DNA of 64,000 nucleotides from X23 sp050251575 (GCA_050251575.1 JBFWMP010000001.1:1-64000), one strand, 5' to 3'; counted from the stretch's first letter, positions 17,118 to 26,226 are shown. Made by a program: numbers and translations. The notes: generated by a model from the sequence alone, not told the origin.

Positions 17118-18266
17118 TTATTTTAAAACCTTTTCATACAGCCAATGCTTTTTGATATCTACTGCCTTCTTAGGGCAGAGTTCATGACAGCAAAAACATC
17201 GGATGCATTTATCAAGCTCAACTTGAGGCCTTCCGTTATTCATATTAATAGCTTTAGGCGGACAGCTCCGGTAACAGTCACCGCAAGAAACGCATTGGTC
17301 ATAATCAAATACCGGTTTCGGCCGCAAAGTACCAAGCACCCATTCTTCGATAAACTTAGGAATTCTTCCACCAAAAAAATTAACATTTATTGATTTCGGC
17401 AGTTTAAAGGGCAGTATACTAATGTCCTTCAATGGTATACCCTCAATTGATATATCATTAACCGACGCCCGGCAAAGGCCTCTCTTGTCCGCAGCATTTA
17501 TAGTCGGAATGTTTTGCGGATCCATTCCAATGATGTGAGCAGCGGTTACATCCAAAGCATAAGGGCTCGTGGATGCCATTACAAGACCAACGCTTCTCTT
17601 TTCACCCGATGAGGGTCCGTCCCCTTCCATTCCCTCTATTCCATCAATAATAGAAATTACCGGACAGACATACTCACAAATATCAATAAGATGTTCTGCA
17701 AAATTATCCACGTCATTCATTTTTAAATGATAATCTGCTTTTATCAAACCAGGTATTACCCCAAAAAGGTTTTTCACCGCCCCTGTAAATGTCATCATTC
17801 CATGAGTTTTGAGTTTGGCAGCAGATACAACAAAATCTACGTCCTCTAATATTTTAATTATCTGCATGGTCTTCAAACGCAATGCTTTATCATTATTGAC
17901 TTCTATTATTGACGTGTCATAATTCAATATACATCCTGTCTTTTTTGCAACTTCAGTCATTCCCGATGCAGTATATACCCATCTTAGCATCTTTTCATTA
18001 TAAGGACCGCCAGGGCTATCCCCTAGCATAACTATGCAGCCATTTTCCTGTAAATATTCAACAATTGCTTGCACAATGCTCGGATGTGTAGTCACCGCAT
18101 CTTCCGGCTTATTTCTTTTCAAAAGATTCACCTTTACCAAGACTTTAGATCCTTGCTTCACTCTTGCCTTCATGTGTTCTATACCATTTAAGCATTCAAA
18201 AACTGCTGTTTTTACATGCTCATAATCATAGTCCTGGCATCTTGCAATATACACGCTATCCAACAA
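17118..18266 (-). CDS. DUF362 protein with C-terminal 2x[4Fe-4S] ferredoxin domain
   Basis: A 382-residue protein. Residues 1 to about 300 form the DUF362 domain (VLVKVNLLKRNKPEDAVTTHP, LGDSPGGPY, SAAKLKTHGMMTFTGAVKNLFG, DGIEGMEGDGPSSGE). The C-terminus has two classical 4Fe-4S motifs, CVSCGDCYRSCPPKAI and CIRCFCCHELCPKKAV. The biochemical role of DUF362 proteins is not established; the ferredoxin part implies electron transfer. The start is one of two adjacent TTG codons (18266 or 18263) after GGGAGG. deoC lies 68 nt upstream on the same strand and may be co-transcribed. Confidence 0.85.
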   Translation of the reverse strand: MLDSVYIARCQDYDYEHVKTAVFECLNGIEHMKARVKQGSKVLVKVNLLKRNKPEDAVTTHPSIVQAIVEYLQENGCIVMLGDSPGGPYNEKMLRWVYTASGMTEVAKKTGCILNYDTSIIEVNNDKALRLKTMQIIKILEDVDFVVSAAKLKTHGMMTFTGAVKNLFGVIPGLIKADYHLKMNDVDNFAEHLIDICEYVCPVISIIDGIEGMEGDGPSSGEKRSVGLVMASTSPYALDVTAAHIIGMDPQNIPTINAADKRGLCRASVNDISIEGIPLKDISILPFKLPKSINVNFFGGRIPKFIEEWVLGTLRPKPVFDYDQCVSCGDCYRSCPPKAINMNNGRPQVELDKCIRCFCCHELCPKKAVDIKKHWLYEKVLK

Positions 18267-18334
18267 CCCAACCTCCCTTACTTTAACTAAATACTATAGT
18301 AAAATGCTATGTACAATACAAAAAATCTACACAA

Positions 18335-19012
18335 TTATATTACCTGTTTATTTAGTTCTTTCATAATCGCCAGCCCTGCACTGGTGCCAATGCGATTTGC
18401 TCCCGCTTCTATCATAGTGATAGCATCCTCCAGGTTGCGAATTCCCCCCGCAGCTTTTACTTTCATGACTTCTCCAACCGTTTGCCGCATCACTGCTATA
18501 TCCTCCTTTGTTGCACTGGATGGTCCAAATCCGGTGGAAGTCTTAACATAATGCGCTCCTGCGCTTTGTGCCAATCGGCAAGCCATTACCTTTTCTTCAC
18601 CAGTCAGATAACAGACCTCGATAATAACCTTTACTACTGCACCCCGCCCTGCATTTACAACTGCACGTATATCACTTTCTACTAATTGAATATTTCCTTC
18701 TTTGAGGGCACCAATATTAATAACCATATCAAGCTCATGTGCACCATCATCTACTGCTTTTTCTGCCTCATATGCTTTCACATCAGAAGTATTTGCCCCT
18801 AAAGGAAAACCTATAACCACCGCCACCTTAATATCTGTCTCCTTAAGTTCTTGGGCAGCTAGTTTGACATGACAGGGATTCACACACACTGCTGCAAAAT
18901 GATTATCCTTTGCCTCTTTGCACAGTACCCTAACTTGCTCACTGGTTGCTGCCGCCTTTAGGATCGTATGATCAATCATACCCGCTATTGTTTCTTTATC
19001 AATATTCCTCAC
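18335..19012 (-). CDS. deoC: Deoxyribose-phosphate aldolase
   Basis: The protein has 225 residues from the GTG at 19012, chosen because AGGGTGG lies 6 nt upstream; the ATG at 19030 lies before this site. The class I aldolase signature is present: the Schiff-base Lys in [14 protein letters not shown], the second active-site Lys in [11 protein letters not shown], and [10 protein letters not shown]. It interconverts 2-deoxyribose 5-phosphate with glyceraldehyde 3-phosphate and acetaldehyde. No other deoxynucleoside genes are adjacent, so a role in the neighbouring carbohydrate island is possible. Confidence 0.93.
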   Translation of the reverse strand: MRNIDKETIAGMIDHTILKAAATSEQVRVLCKEAKDNHFAAVCVNPCHVKLAAQELKETDIKVAVVIGFPLGANTSDVKAYEAEKAVDDGAHELDMVINIGALKEGNIQLVESDIRAVVNAGRGAVVKVIIEVCYLTGEEKVMACRLAQSAGAHYVKTSTGFGPSSATKEDIAVMRQTVGEVMKVKAAGGIRNLEDAITMIEAGANRIGTSAGLAIMKELNKQVI

Positions 19013-19108
19013 TTTTTTCCACCCTCTCATCTATACTATCAATATCGGCAAATAATTTTTATCGTCATTTTCCAAACAAAAATGAATAGTCAAAGCGAGA
19101 GTTTTTTT

Positions 19109-19130
19109 CTCCCCACTATTCACTCCTCAC
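19109..19130. repeat. AGTGGGGAGT-family intergenic repeat, copy 1
   Basis: CTCCCCACTATTCACTCCTC is the reverse complement of the element seen at 38821, 39686, 47653 and 47767. It lies between speD and deoC. Confidence 0.6.
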
Positions 19131-19201
19131 TAAAAGAAAACTTATCTACTGATAACGTTTAACATGATATATATTATACTAACTAAGGTCTGCTAATATC
19201 T

Positions 19202-20020
19202 TCATACTTTAGAAATATTTCTGCCATAAAAGATTTCAGTCATCTCTTTTTTCAGACGCTGTTTTATCTTTTTCTTTTCCCCTACTTCAAGCTCTTTCTT
19301 ACTCACTCCGAATAAGTAATTATCCAGATCAAATTCCTTCAGCTTCATCTTTGTATGAAAGATATTCTCCTGGTATACATTTACATCAATCATCTGGTAT
19401 TTATTCTTTTTTTGATTCGAAATATAATTCTGTATTGAATTTATTTTATGGTCTATAAAAAACTTTCTCCCTTGAATATCCCTGGTAAATCCCCTCACTC
19501 TATAGTCAAGAGTAACAATATCAGGGCTAAAAGAGTCCAGCAAAAAATTTAAAGCATTCAATGGAGAAATACGGCCACAAGTTGATACATCAATATCCGC
19601 TCTAAAAGTACTAATGCCGTCATCAGGATGACTTTCGGGATAGGTATGGACAGTAATATGGCTCTTGTCTAAATGAGCAACAACAGCATCCGACGCCGGT
19701 ATTTGAAGCTCCTGCTGCTGCGGCTCACTTAAATGATCATTAATGATTTTCTCCTCTGATATCAACATGGTTACGCTGGCACCTTGCGGTTCATAATCCT
19801 GTTTAGCAATATTTAATATATTTGCTCCTATTATTTTAGAAACGTCCGTAAGAATTTGTGTCAATCTATCTGCATTATATTGCTCATCAATATATTCTAT
19901 ATATCCCTTTCGATGCTCTAAAGCTTCAGCATAACATATGTCATATATATTAAAACTTAATGTTTTTGTTAAGTTATTAAATCCATATAGTTTTAATTTT
20001 TTAAAAGACTTAATTCCCAT
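19202..20020 (-). CDS. speD: S-adenosylmethionine decarboxylase proenzyme
   Basis: A 272-residue protein of the long, E. coli-type SpeD class. The self-processing site is clear: [19 protein letters not shown], with cleavage expected before Ser120 to make the pyruvoyl group, followed by [13 protein letters not shown]. It makes decarboxylated AdoMet, the aminopropyl donor for spermidine. The usual partner speE is not adjacent. An AGGAG site precedes the ATG. Confidence 0.95.
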   Translation of the reverse strand: MGIKSFKKLKLYGFNNLTKTLSFNIYDICYAEALEHRKGYIEYIDEQYNADRLTQILTDVSKIIGANILNIAKQDYEPQGASVTMLISEEKIINDHLSEPQQQELQIPASDAVVAHLDKSHITVHTYPESHPDDGISTFRADIDVSTCGRISPLNALNFLLDSFSPDIVTLDYRVRGFTRDIQGRKFFIDHKINSIQNYISNQKKNKYQMIDVNVYQENIFHTKMKLKEFDLDNYLFGVSKKELEVGEKKKIKQRLKKEMTEIFYGRNISKV

Positions 20021-20133
20021 TATTTATCTCCTCTTTCTGATGCCTACATATCTATATTTTATCAGAATTCTCTTTAAAAACATATATGTTCTACTTTTTA
20101 TCTATTAGTTTAACCATAATAATTCTAAAATAC

Positions 20134-20177
20134 TAATGCATAAATAGGGACGTATATACGTCCTTATTTATGCATTA
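20134..20177. terminator. 44-bp near-perfect palindrome after sdpI
   Basis: The arms TAATGCATAAATA / TATTTATGCATTA and GGACGTA / TACGTCC form a long hairpin with a single G/T position. It lies between sdpI and speD and probably ends the sdpRI transcript, although its T-run is poor. Confidence 0.55.
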
Positions 20178-20233
20178 TGGAAACTTTCTTTAATTATAGT
20201 TTATATCTACGAAAAACAGCTTAAGACAATACT

Positions 20234-20884
20234 TTATTTTGTTTCCTTTCTAAACCTTATCCAAGAGTAAATTATAGGCTCTATCGCTGAAACAAAAATT
20301 AATGTAAAGTATACTACACTACTTCCCATGCCGGGAACAAAAGCCAATCCGCTCATTATAAATCCTGTTCCAAACCATACAAATCCCCCATGCCGGTGAG
20401 ATTTGGTCCATACAACCTCATTGGCCAATGTCCATGGCGTTTTTATTCCTACAAAGTAATTTTGCTTTAACTTTGGCATAAGATTACCAAGAATTATAAA
20501 AAGAATTCCTACGAGAAATTTGATAATAGTATCAACCTTTAAAAAGGTAGCTCCCATGCTGGTAAAAATGATAATAATCTGCATGACTGCAAGAAAAATT
20601 ATCACAAACAATCTTATAATAAAATATTGGGGCTTGAATTTTTCATAATTCTCTTTCTTAGGATCTATCTTTGGCAACACTGAAATCAAAACAGTAATAA
20701 TGATTCCAAGTAAAGGGATTGCAAAAGCCCATGGAAACTTTGAGTACCACGCATCGATTTCACCATGAATATTCCAATGCATAGGTATCTGGTCCGGCAA
20801 CTTCTCAAAAACTATCAAAGTCAGAAGCACCGGCAGCATAGAAAATGCCCACATCAGTCTTACAATAATTTTCTCATTTTTCAC
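20234..20884 (-). CDS. sdpI: SdpI-family membrane protein (DUF1648 + SdpI)
   Basis: A 216-residue protein with about six membrane spans. The N-terminal DUF1648 motif LPDQIPMHWNIHGEIDAW and the SdpI segment GIKTPWTLANEVVWTKSHRHGG are clear. In Bacillus, SdpI gives immunity to the SdpC toxin and sequesters the repressor SdpR at the membrane. Here the gene starts with GTG and overlaps the ArsR-type regulator by 11 bp. No sdpC-like toxin is visible nearby, so the ligand is unknown. Confidence 0.88.
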   Translation of the reverse strand: MKNEKIIVRLMWAFSMLPVLLTLIVFEKLPDQIPMHWNIHGEIDAWYSKFPWAFAIPLLGIIITVLISVLPKIDPKKENYEKFKPQYFIIRLFVIIFLAVMQIIIIFTSMGATFLKVDTIIKFLVGILFIILGNLMPKLKQNYFVGIKTPWTLANEVVWTKSHRHGGFVWFGTGFIMSGLAFVPGMGSSVVYFTLIFVSAIEPIIYSWIRFRKETK

Positions 20885-21152
20885 GCCTATCAGCTCCCCT
20901 CAATTCGATAAACCAAGCCATAATCTCTTCAATCACCGAGGTATTTAACTCGTAAAAAATATATTTGCCATCTCGTCGATCAGATACAAGTCCTGCTTCC
21001 TTCAATACGGAAAGATGATGGGATACAGTTGCTTGTGTCATCGAAAAGCGACCCGCAATATCTCCCGCGGTCATATCTCCATTCTTTAGTAAGTTCAATA
21101 TTTCCCGCCGTGTTTTGTCTGACATCGACTTTAAGGATTCATGAAAACCCAC
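20874..21152 (-). CDS. sdpR: ArsR-family transcriptional repressor, SdpR-like
   Basis: A 92-residue winged-helix protein (SDKTRREILNLLKNGDMTAGDIA, TQATVSHHLSVLKEAGLV, RRDGKYIFYEL). No Cys metal site is present, in keeping with an SdpR-type rather than a metal-sensing repressor. The GTG start at 21152 has GGAGG 7 nt upstream. Two matching dyads flank its own promoter, implying autoregulation. Confidence 0.9.
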   Translation of the reverse strand: MGFHESLKSMSDKTRREILNLLKNGDMTAGDIAGRFSMTQATVSHHLSVLKEAGLVSDRRDGKYIFYELNTSVIEEIMAWFIELRGADRREK

Positions 21153-21169
21153 ACTAAAACCTCCATACG

Positions 21170-21245
21170 TTTAGATTGCTATCTAAATATCATTATACTA
21201 CGCAATATAAAATTTGACAATAGTTATTTAGATATTAATCTAAAT
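21170..21245 (-). promoter_or_regulatory. sdpRI promoter flanked by two ArsR-type operators
   Basis: The minus strand has TTGTCA (21215-21220), 17 nt, TATAAT (21192-21197). One dyad, TTTAGAT-TGCT-ATCTAAA (21170-21187), lies just downstream of the -10. A second, ATTTAGAT-N4-ATCTAAAT (21226-21245), lies just upstream of the -35. The shared half-site TTTAGAT implies one regulator, most simply SdpR itself. Confidence 0.75.
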
Positions 21246-21260
21246 GAAAATTATGGGTTT

Positions 21261-21500
21261 TCATCTCTCCTTTTGAAGAATCTTTACAATTTCTTTTGGT
21301 TTAAGCACCTTGCCAAAAGATACAACCTTTTCGTCAACAACAAGTCCTGGTGTAGACATGATTCCATACTGCGCTATTTCCGCAAAATCCGTTACCTTAA
21401 CAATTTCTGCCTCTACACCAAGTTCCATCAATGCGGCTTTTGCATTTTCCGCAAGTGTCACGCAGCTTTTGCATCCTGAACCTAAAATTTTAATAGTCAT
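21261..21500 (-). CDS. Small thioredoxin-fold redox protein
   Basis: A 79-residue protein from the ATG at 21500 (AGGAG 8 nt upstream; an upstream TTG is too close to that site). It has CKSC in the thioredoxin position (ILGSGCKSCVTLAENA) and the cis-Pro loop YGIMSTPGLVVDEK. Members of this redox-active disulfide family are frequently found beside ArsP/UPF0718 permeases, as here. It may reduce a metal(loid) substrate or the permease partner; this is inference. Confidence 0.88.
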   Translation of the reverse strand: MTIKILGSGCKSCVTLAENAKAALMELGVEAEIVKVTDFAEIAQYGIMSTPGLVVDEKVVSFGKVLKPKEIVKILQKER

Positions 21501-21542
21501 AATCAATTCTCCTTTATATAATTTATTGGTTTTATATTTTTA

Positions 21543-22547
21543 TTACATAAGCAAATAACTAAACGCATTAAATACATAACCGATTATAATAATACCTACA
21601 GTAACAATGCTTACAAATATTGCTAGCAGCTTTATCTTAACCACTTTTTTCAACATAATCATAGATGGGAGCGAAAGTGCAGTTACGCCCATCATAAAGG
21701 ATAATGCCGTGCCAATTCCTACCCCTTTCAAAACCAGTGCCTCAGCGATAGGCAGCGTACCAAAAATATCAGCATACATAGGAATACCTGCAAAGGTTGC
21801 CAATAGAACAGAATACCATTTGTCTCGACCTAGTACAGCAGCTATTACTGATTCCGGAATATAATTATGAATGGCAGCACCTATTCCTACGCCTATAAGG
21901 ATATATATCCACACCTTTTTGATAATCCCTAACACTTGATCCTTCGCAAAATCTATCCTGTCACGAGTAGTCAACTCTTCTTGTTCAACTTCAATCATTT
22001 TATTGTTAAAAACAAATGGCTCAACATATTCTTCAAGTTTTAACTTGCTGATGATAGTCCCACCAATTACTGCAAGTATAATACCTACAATTACATAGGC
22101 TATCGCAATCTTCCAGTTAAATATACTTGCAAGCAAAATCACAGATGCCAAATCTACAAGAGGTGAAGATATCAAAAACGAGAATGTAACACCAATCGGC
22201 AACCCTGCACTCGTAAAACCTATAAATAAAGGGATGGATGAGCAGGAACAAAATGGCGTAACAGTTCCAAGTAATGCTGCTAATATGTTCGCTGAAATCC
22301 CCTTAAATCTACCTAAAATCTTTTTAGTTCTCTCAGGCGGGAAGAAACTTTGGATGTATGAAATCATAAATATCAAAACAGAGAGTAATATGAATATTTT
22401 CACAACATCATAAATAAAAAAGTGAATACTCCCCCCAATTCTACTATTTAAATCTAAGCCAAATGCATTTTTAACAAGTAACGTCACCAAATCACTAAGC
22501 CATTCCATTTTAAGTAATTGGTTATTTAACCATTCAATTATAAACAA
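21543..22547 (-). CDS. ArsP-like permease (UPF0718/DUF318)
   Basis: A 334-residue protein with about eight to nine membrane spans. The conserved TPFCSCSSIPLF segment carries the Cys pair typical of the DUF318 permeases, which include ArsP exporters of trivalent organoarsenicals. A central soluble loop (about 165-205) separates two hydrophobic halves. The likely start is TTG at 22547, with AAGGAG 8 nt upstream. It sits between an ArsR regulator with a CxC motif and a small thioredoxin, supporting metal(loid) efflux. Whether the substrate is organic or inorganic arsenic is undetermined. Confidence 0.82.
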   Translation of the reverse strand: MFIIEWLNNQLLKMEWLSDLVTLLVKNAFGLDLNSRIGGSIHFFIYDVVKIFILLSVLIFMISYIQSFFPPERTKKILGRFKGISANILAALLGTVTPFCSCSSIPLFIGFTSAGLPIGVTFSFLISSPLVDLASVILLASIFNWKIAIAYVIVGIILAVIGGTIISKLKLEEYVEPFVFNNKMIEVEQEELTTRDRIDFAKDQVLGIIKKVWIYILIGVGIGAAIHNYIPESVIAAVLGRDKWYSVLLATFAGIPMYADIFGTLPIAEALVLKGVGIGTALSFMMGVTALSLPSMIMLKKVVKIKLLAIFVSIVTVGIIIIGYVFNAFSYLLM

Positions 22548-22559
22548 GAAATCATCTCC

Positions 22560-22871
22560 TTAACCTTCTTTTTCATATTTACTACCTTTATTGATTTTAA
22601 ATCCGATATCATCAAACAGATTCTTTAACGAATCCAACCCATCTTCATTAATAGAATATTTCATCCATACTCCATCACGCCGAGCATTAACAAGCCCGCT
22701 TTCACATAGCAATTTCATATGATAAGAAAGTGTGGGCTGTGTTATATTAAAATCCTCAAGAATATTGCAAGCACAAAGCTCTCCTTTAGACAGCATATCG
22801 AAGATTCTTATTCTCGTTTCATCTCCTAACGCTTTCATAAACAAGGCATACTTTTCATAGTTCTTACTCAT
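22560..22871 (-). CDS. arsR: ArsR-family metal(loid)-sensing repressor
   Basis: A 103-residue winged-helix protein from the ATG at 22871 (GGGGGTG 7 nt upstream). It carries ELCACNIL, the CxC motif of arsenite-binding ArsR proteins, just before the DNA-recognition helix (ITQPTLSYHMKLL). It heads the arsR-permease-thioredoxin operon; repeated AAGACATAGATAA sequences overlap its promoter. Confidence 0.9.
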   Translation of the reverse strand: MSKNYEKYALFMKALGDETRIRIFDMLSKGELCACNILEDFNITQPTLSYHMKLLCESGLVNARRDGVWMKYSINEDGLDSLKNLFDDIGFKINKGSKYEKEG

Positions 22872-22899
22872 TTTCTTCACCCCCGTATTAAATTCTTCT

Positions 22900-22954
22900 A
22901 AGACATAGATAATCTTCTATATCTAGAATACTCCAAGACATAGATAAATGTCAA
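22900..22954 (-). promoter_or_regulatory. arsR operon promoter with repeated operator sequence
   Basis: On the minus strand TTGACA (22949-22954) precedes a TATTCT-like -10 after 18 nt. The 13-bp sequence AAGACATAGATAA occurs twice (22900-22912 and 22935-22947), inside the spacer and just below the -10. A CATAGATA / TATATCTA dyad lies between. ArsR binding is inferred. Confidence 0.6.
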
Positions 22955-23002
22955 TATGCTATTCATATTATGATTATATTTTTAGAAAGTTCCTCTTCTT
23001 AT

Positions 23003-23054
23003 GAATACATAACGGCTTCTAAGATTCATGAATCTTAGAAGCCGTTATGTATTC
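23003..23054. repeat. Perfect 52-bp palindrome over the end of ung
   Basis: The 52 bases are exactly self-complementary about TTCATGAA. They include the last codons and stop of ung. The half GAATCTTAGAAGCCGTTAT (23030-23048) recurs with one mismatch in the gltX leader (27514-27532), so this is probably a repeat unit as well as a transcript-end hairpin. No T-run follows. Confidence 0.85.
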
Positions 23055-23719
23055 GGAATTTGCCAATCCATTTCAGTTTGTCCAGTTTCTTTTAAGAATT
23101 TATTGGCTTTCGAAAAGTGTTTACAGCCGAAAAATCCTCTGTGAGCCGAAAGCGGGCTTGGATGCACTGAGCTTAAAATCAAGTGCTTTTTATTGGTTAT
23201 GTATTTTGATTTATCCTTTGCATTATTTCCCCACAATAAAAATACTATAGGGGTATCCTTCTTGTTTAACAATTGTATTATCTTATCGGTAAAAAATTCC
23301 CATCCCTTATTTCTATGGGAATTGGCAATATTCCCCACAACTGTTAAGCTTGTATTAAGTAAAAGCACACCCTGCTTTGCCCATGGTACTAAATATCCAT
23401 TATTGGGCATATAACAGTTTAAATCGGTAACCAGCTCTTTGAAAACATTAATCAAGGATGGTGGAATACCAACTCCCTTTTGAACAGAAAAAGCCAGCCC
23501 ATGGGCTTGATTTTCTCCATGATAGGGATCCTGACCTATAATTATAACTTTCACATCTTTATATGCTGTCAATTTCAAAGCTTCAAAGATGTTGTATTTT
23601 TCAGGATATATCGTTTTCGTGCTGTATTCTTTCGCAAGAAACTGCCTTAAATTCAAGTAATATTCCTTGTGAAATTCATCTTTCAGTAACTCATCCCAGT
23701 CATTATCAAATTTAACCAA
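23045..23719 (-). CDS. ung: Uracil-DNA glycosylase, family 1
   Basis: A 224-residue protein with the catalytic water-activating motif GQDPYHG, the uracil-recognition segment LLLNTSLTV and the Leu-loop HPSPLSAHRGF. It removes uracil from DNA in base-excision repair. The start is probably TTG at 23719 after GGATGGTGG. Its last codons lie inside a 52-bp palindrome. Confidence 0.96.
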   Translation of the reverse strand: MVKFDNDWDELLKDEFHKEYYLNLRQFLAKEYSTKTIYPEKYNIFEALKLTAYKDVKVIIIGQDPYHGENQAHGLAFSVQKGVGIPPSLINVFKELVTDLNCYMPNNGYLVPWAKQGVLLLNTSLTVVGNIANSHRNKGWEFFTDKIIQLLNKKDTPIVFLLWGNNAKDKSKYITNKKHLILSSVHPSPLSAHRGFFGCKHFSKANKFLKETGQTEMDWQIPNT

Positions 23720-23975
23720 AATTAACCACCATCCTAATATTCTCTATAGTTAAATATGTCCAGAATTTATATAATTACAATACCATGAAAAAAAATAATT
23801 TTAAATACTTTCTAAATTATATTTTTCTTTCTATGATTTGCACAACTTAAGGATCAGCAATCCTCCAACCCCTTCCACTAAATCTTTCTCAAATAAGTAC
23901 TTAAAGATTCGGATATTTTATACCATAAAAGCAGAAAATAATTTGAAGAAAACAACATATACTGGGAGGAACATC

Positions 23976-25541
23976 ATGAATATAGCTGAAAAAAATAATT
24001 TTAAAACATCCCCTCAATCCTATTGGTTAGCTTCCACAGCTTCTACAAATTATCCTGCTTTAGCTGAAGATATAAATGTAGATGTAGCAATTATTGGCGG
24101 CGGACTGGCAGGAATCTCATGTGCGTATCTGTTAAGGAAAGAAGGTTTAAAAGTAGCAATTCTCGAAGCCAATCGAATCAGCCAAGGTACTACAGGGCAT
24201 ACAACAGCAAAAGTCACATCACAGCATGATCTTATTTATTATAAAATAAAAAGTCAAATGGGTGAAGAGTTAGCAAAACAATACGCTGTCGCTAATGAGT
24301 CTGCTATTCACGAAATAAAGAAAATTGCAGACAATCATCATATCGATTGTGATTATACCTCTCAGTCCGCATTTATATATACACAGCAGGAGGAATACAT
24401 CCAAAAAATCAGTGATGAAGTCACCGCCGCTTCAAGCTTGGGCATTAAGGCTTCGTATGTAGAAGAGATACCTTTGCCGATATCCATCAAGGCAGCTGTC
24501 CGTTTTGATAATCAGGCTCAATTTCATCCTCGCAAATACCTTCTAGCCTTGGCAGAAGATATCTATAATAATGGCGGTCGTATATTTGAGCAAAGCAGAG
24601 CTGTAGATATTGAGGAAAGCAGCAGTTATATCATTACTACTGCTCAAGGAAAAAAGGTGACTGCACAAAAGGTTATCATTGCATCTCATTATCCTTTTTA
24701 CAATAAACATGGGATGTACTTTACAAGACTTTTTTCTGAAAGGTCCTATGTTGTTGCTATTAAGGCAAACGAAGAATACCCGGGCGGAATGTATATAAAC
24801 GCTGAAGATCCAGCACGCTCGCTCCGATATCAAGATTCCGAAAGTGGTAAGCTTATATTGGTTGGCGGAGATCATCATAAAACAGGGCAAGGAAAAGATA
24901 CTCTCAAACATTATGAAGCATTAATAAATTTTGCACATGATATTTTTACTATAGAAGATATTCCTTTCCGATGGTCTACCCAGGATTGTATGACCTTAGA
25001 CGGTTTACCTTATGTGGGACATTTTACTTCTGATACCCCTAATATGTATATTACTACTGGGTTTGGGAAATGGGGGATGACGAACAGCATGGTTTCTGCT
25101 ATGATTCTTAAAGACTTGATTACAAAGGGTGAAAGCCCATGGCAGGACGTCTATAATCCGTCACGTCAAACTATTGCTCCATCTGCAAAGAATTTTATTG
25201 TGGAAAACTTTAATGTTGCAGAGCAGCTTATTGCCGGGAAGCTTTCTTCGTCACCTAAAGATGTGGACGTTAGATCCGGAGAAGGAAAGGTCATAGAAGT
25301 AAGTGGAAAAAGGACTGGCGCATATAGGGATGAACAGGGTACTCTCTATTTGGTAAATACGACATGTACCCATATGGGATGTGAATTAAACTGGAATTCT
25401 GCTGAAAAGTCCTGGGATTGTCCTTGTCATGGTTCGAGATTTTCGTATAAAGGGGAAATAATCGAAGGGCCGGCGGTAAAACCTCTAACGGTTAGTAATG
25501 ATGTTAATACTATTGAAAAATTATTTAAGGACGATTTCTAA
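23976..25541 (+). CDS. FAD-dependent oxidoreductase with C-terminal Rieske [2Fe-2S] domain
   Basis: The protein has 521 residues from the ATG at 23976 (GGGAGGA just upstream). It has a DAO-type fold with the FAD motif DVAIIGGGLAGISCAYLLRK and a second flavin contact near TTGFGKWGMTNS. The C-terminal Rieske domain has CTHMGC ... CPCHGS, a complete 2Cys-2His site. Proteins of this plan occur in clostridia and bacilli, but their substrate is unknown. It is monocistronic or paired with the downstream flavin reductase gene. The Rieske centre would pass electrons to or from the flavin; the direction is not known. Confidence 0.88.
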   Translation: MNIAEKNNFKTSPQSYWLASTASTNYPALAEDINVDVAIIGGGLAGISCAYLLRKEGLKVAILEANRISQGTTGHTTAKVTSQHDLIYYKIKSQMGEELAKQYAVANESAIHEIKKIADNHHIDCDYTSQSAFIYTQQEEYIQKISDEVTAASSLGIKASYVEEIPLPISIKAAVRFDNQAQFHPRKYLLALAEDIYNNGGRIFEQSRAVDIEESSSYIITTAQGKKVTAQKVIIASHYPFYNKHGMYFTRLFSERSYVVAIKANEEYPGGMYINAEDPARSLRYQDSESGKLILVGGDHHKTGQGKDTLKHYEALINFAHDIFTIEDIPFRWSTQDCMTLDGLPYVGHFTSDTPNMYITTGFGKWGMTNSMVSAMILKDLITKGESPWQDVYNPSRQTIAPSAKNFIVENFNVAEQLIAGKLSSSPKDVDVRSGEGKVIEVSGKRTGAYRDEQGTLYLVNTTCTHMGCELNWNSAEKSWDCPCHGSRFSYKGEIIEGPAVKPLTVSNDVNTIEKLFKDDF

Positions 25542-25685
25542 TAACCTTGGAGCTCAAAAGCTTCTTTCATAATTTATGGTAGTATTCTATTGTAAATTAG
25601 CATAGTATATACTACACTCTTATGCGTATTTGTATTATAATGCATATATGATAATTTATAAATAGAATTAAAAGGAGATTGTATT

Positions 25686-26195
25686 ATGTCTAAATTCATT
25701 GAAATTAAACTTGAAGAATTTGAGCAAAGTCCATTTAAGCTTATAGGTAAAGACTGGATGCTCGTCACTGCTGAAAAAGATGGGAAAGCTAATACTATGA
25801 CTGCCTCTTGGGGTGGCCTTGGTGTCATGTGGGGGAAGAACGTTGCCTATGTTGTTATTCGTCCCCAACGCTACACCAAGGAGTTTATCGATAACTCGGA
25901 TACGTTTTCACTCTCTTTTCTTGATGACAGTTTTAGAAAAACTCTTAATTATCTTGGATCAACGTCTGGAAGAACTGAAGATAAAATGAAAAAATCTCAA
26001 CTGACTGTTGTTCATACCGATGAGGTTCCATATTTTGAAGAAGCAAATATAGCTGTTCTATGTAAGAAGTTATACGCACAGGAATATAAGCCGGAGTGTT
26101 TCATTGCTCAAGAGCTCACAGAAAAATGGTATCCTAATGTTGATTACCACACACTATATATCGCAGAAATTACAAAGATTCTTATCAAAGAATAA
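25686..26195 (+). CDS. Flavin reductase-like (FMN-binding split-barrel) protein
   Basis: A 169-residue protein of the flavin reductase family (KDWMLVTAEKDGKANTMTASWGGLGVMWGKNVAYVVIRP is the FMN-binding region). It binds FMN and probably acts as a small anaerobic flavoreductase. AAAGGAG precedes the ATG. The gene ends before a hairpin that has been split by a MITE-like insertion. Confidence 0.88.
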   Translation: MSKFIEIKLEEFEQSPFKLIGKDWMLVTAEKDGKANTMTASWGGLGVMWGKNVAYVVIRPQRYTKEFIDNSDTFSLSFLDDSFRKTLNYLGSTSGRTEDKMKKSQLTVVHTDEVPYFEEANIAVLCKKLYAQEYKPECFIAQELTEKWYPNVDYHTLYIAEITKILIKE

Positions 26196-26226
26196 ATAGA
26201 ATATCCGTAGCAAGTCAGGGAAGGTT

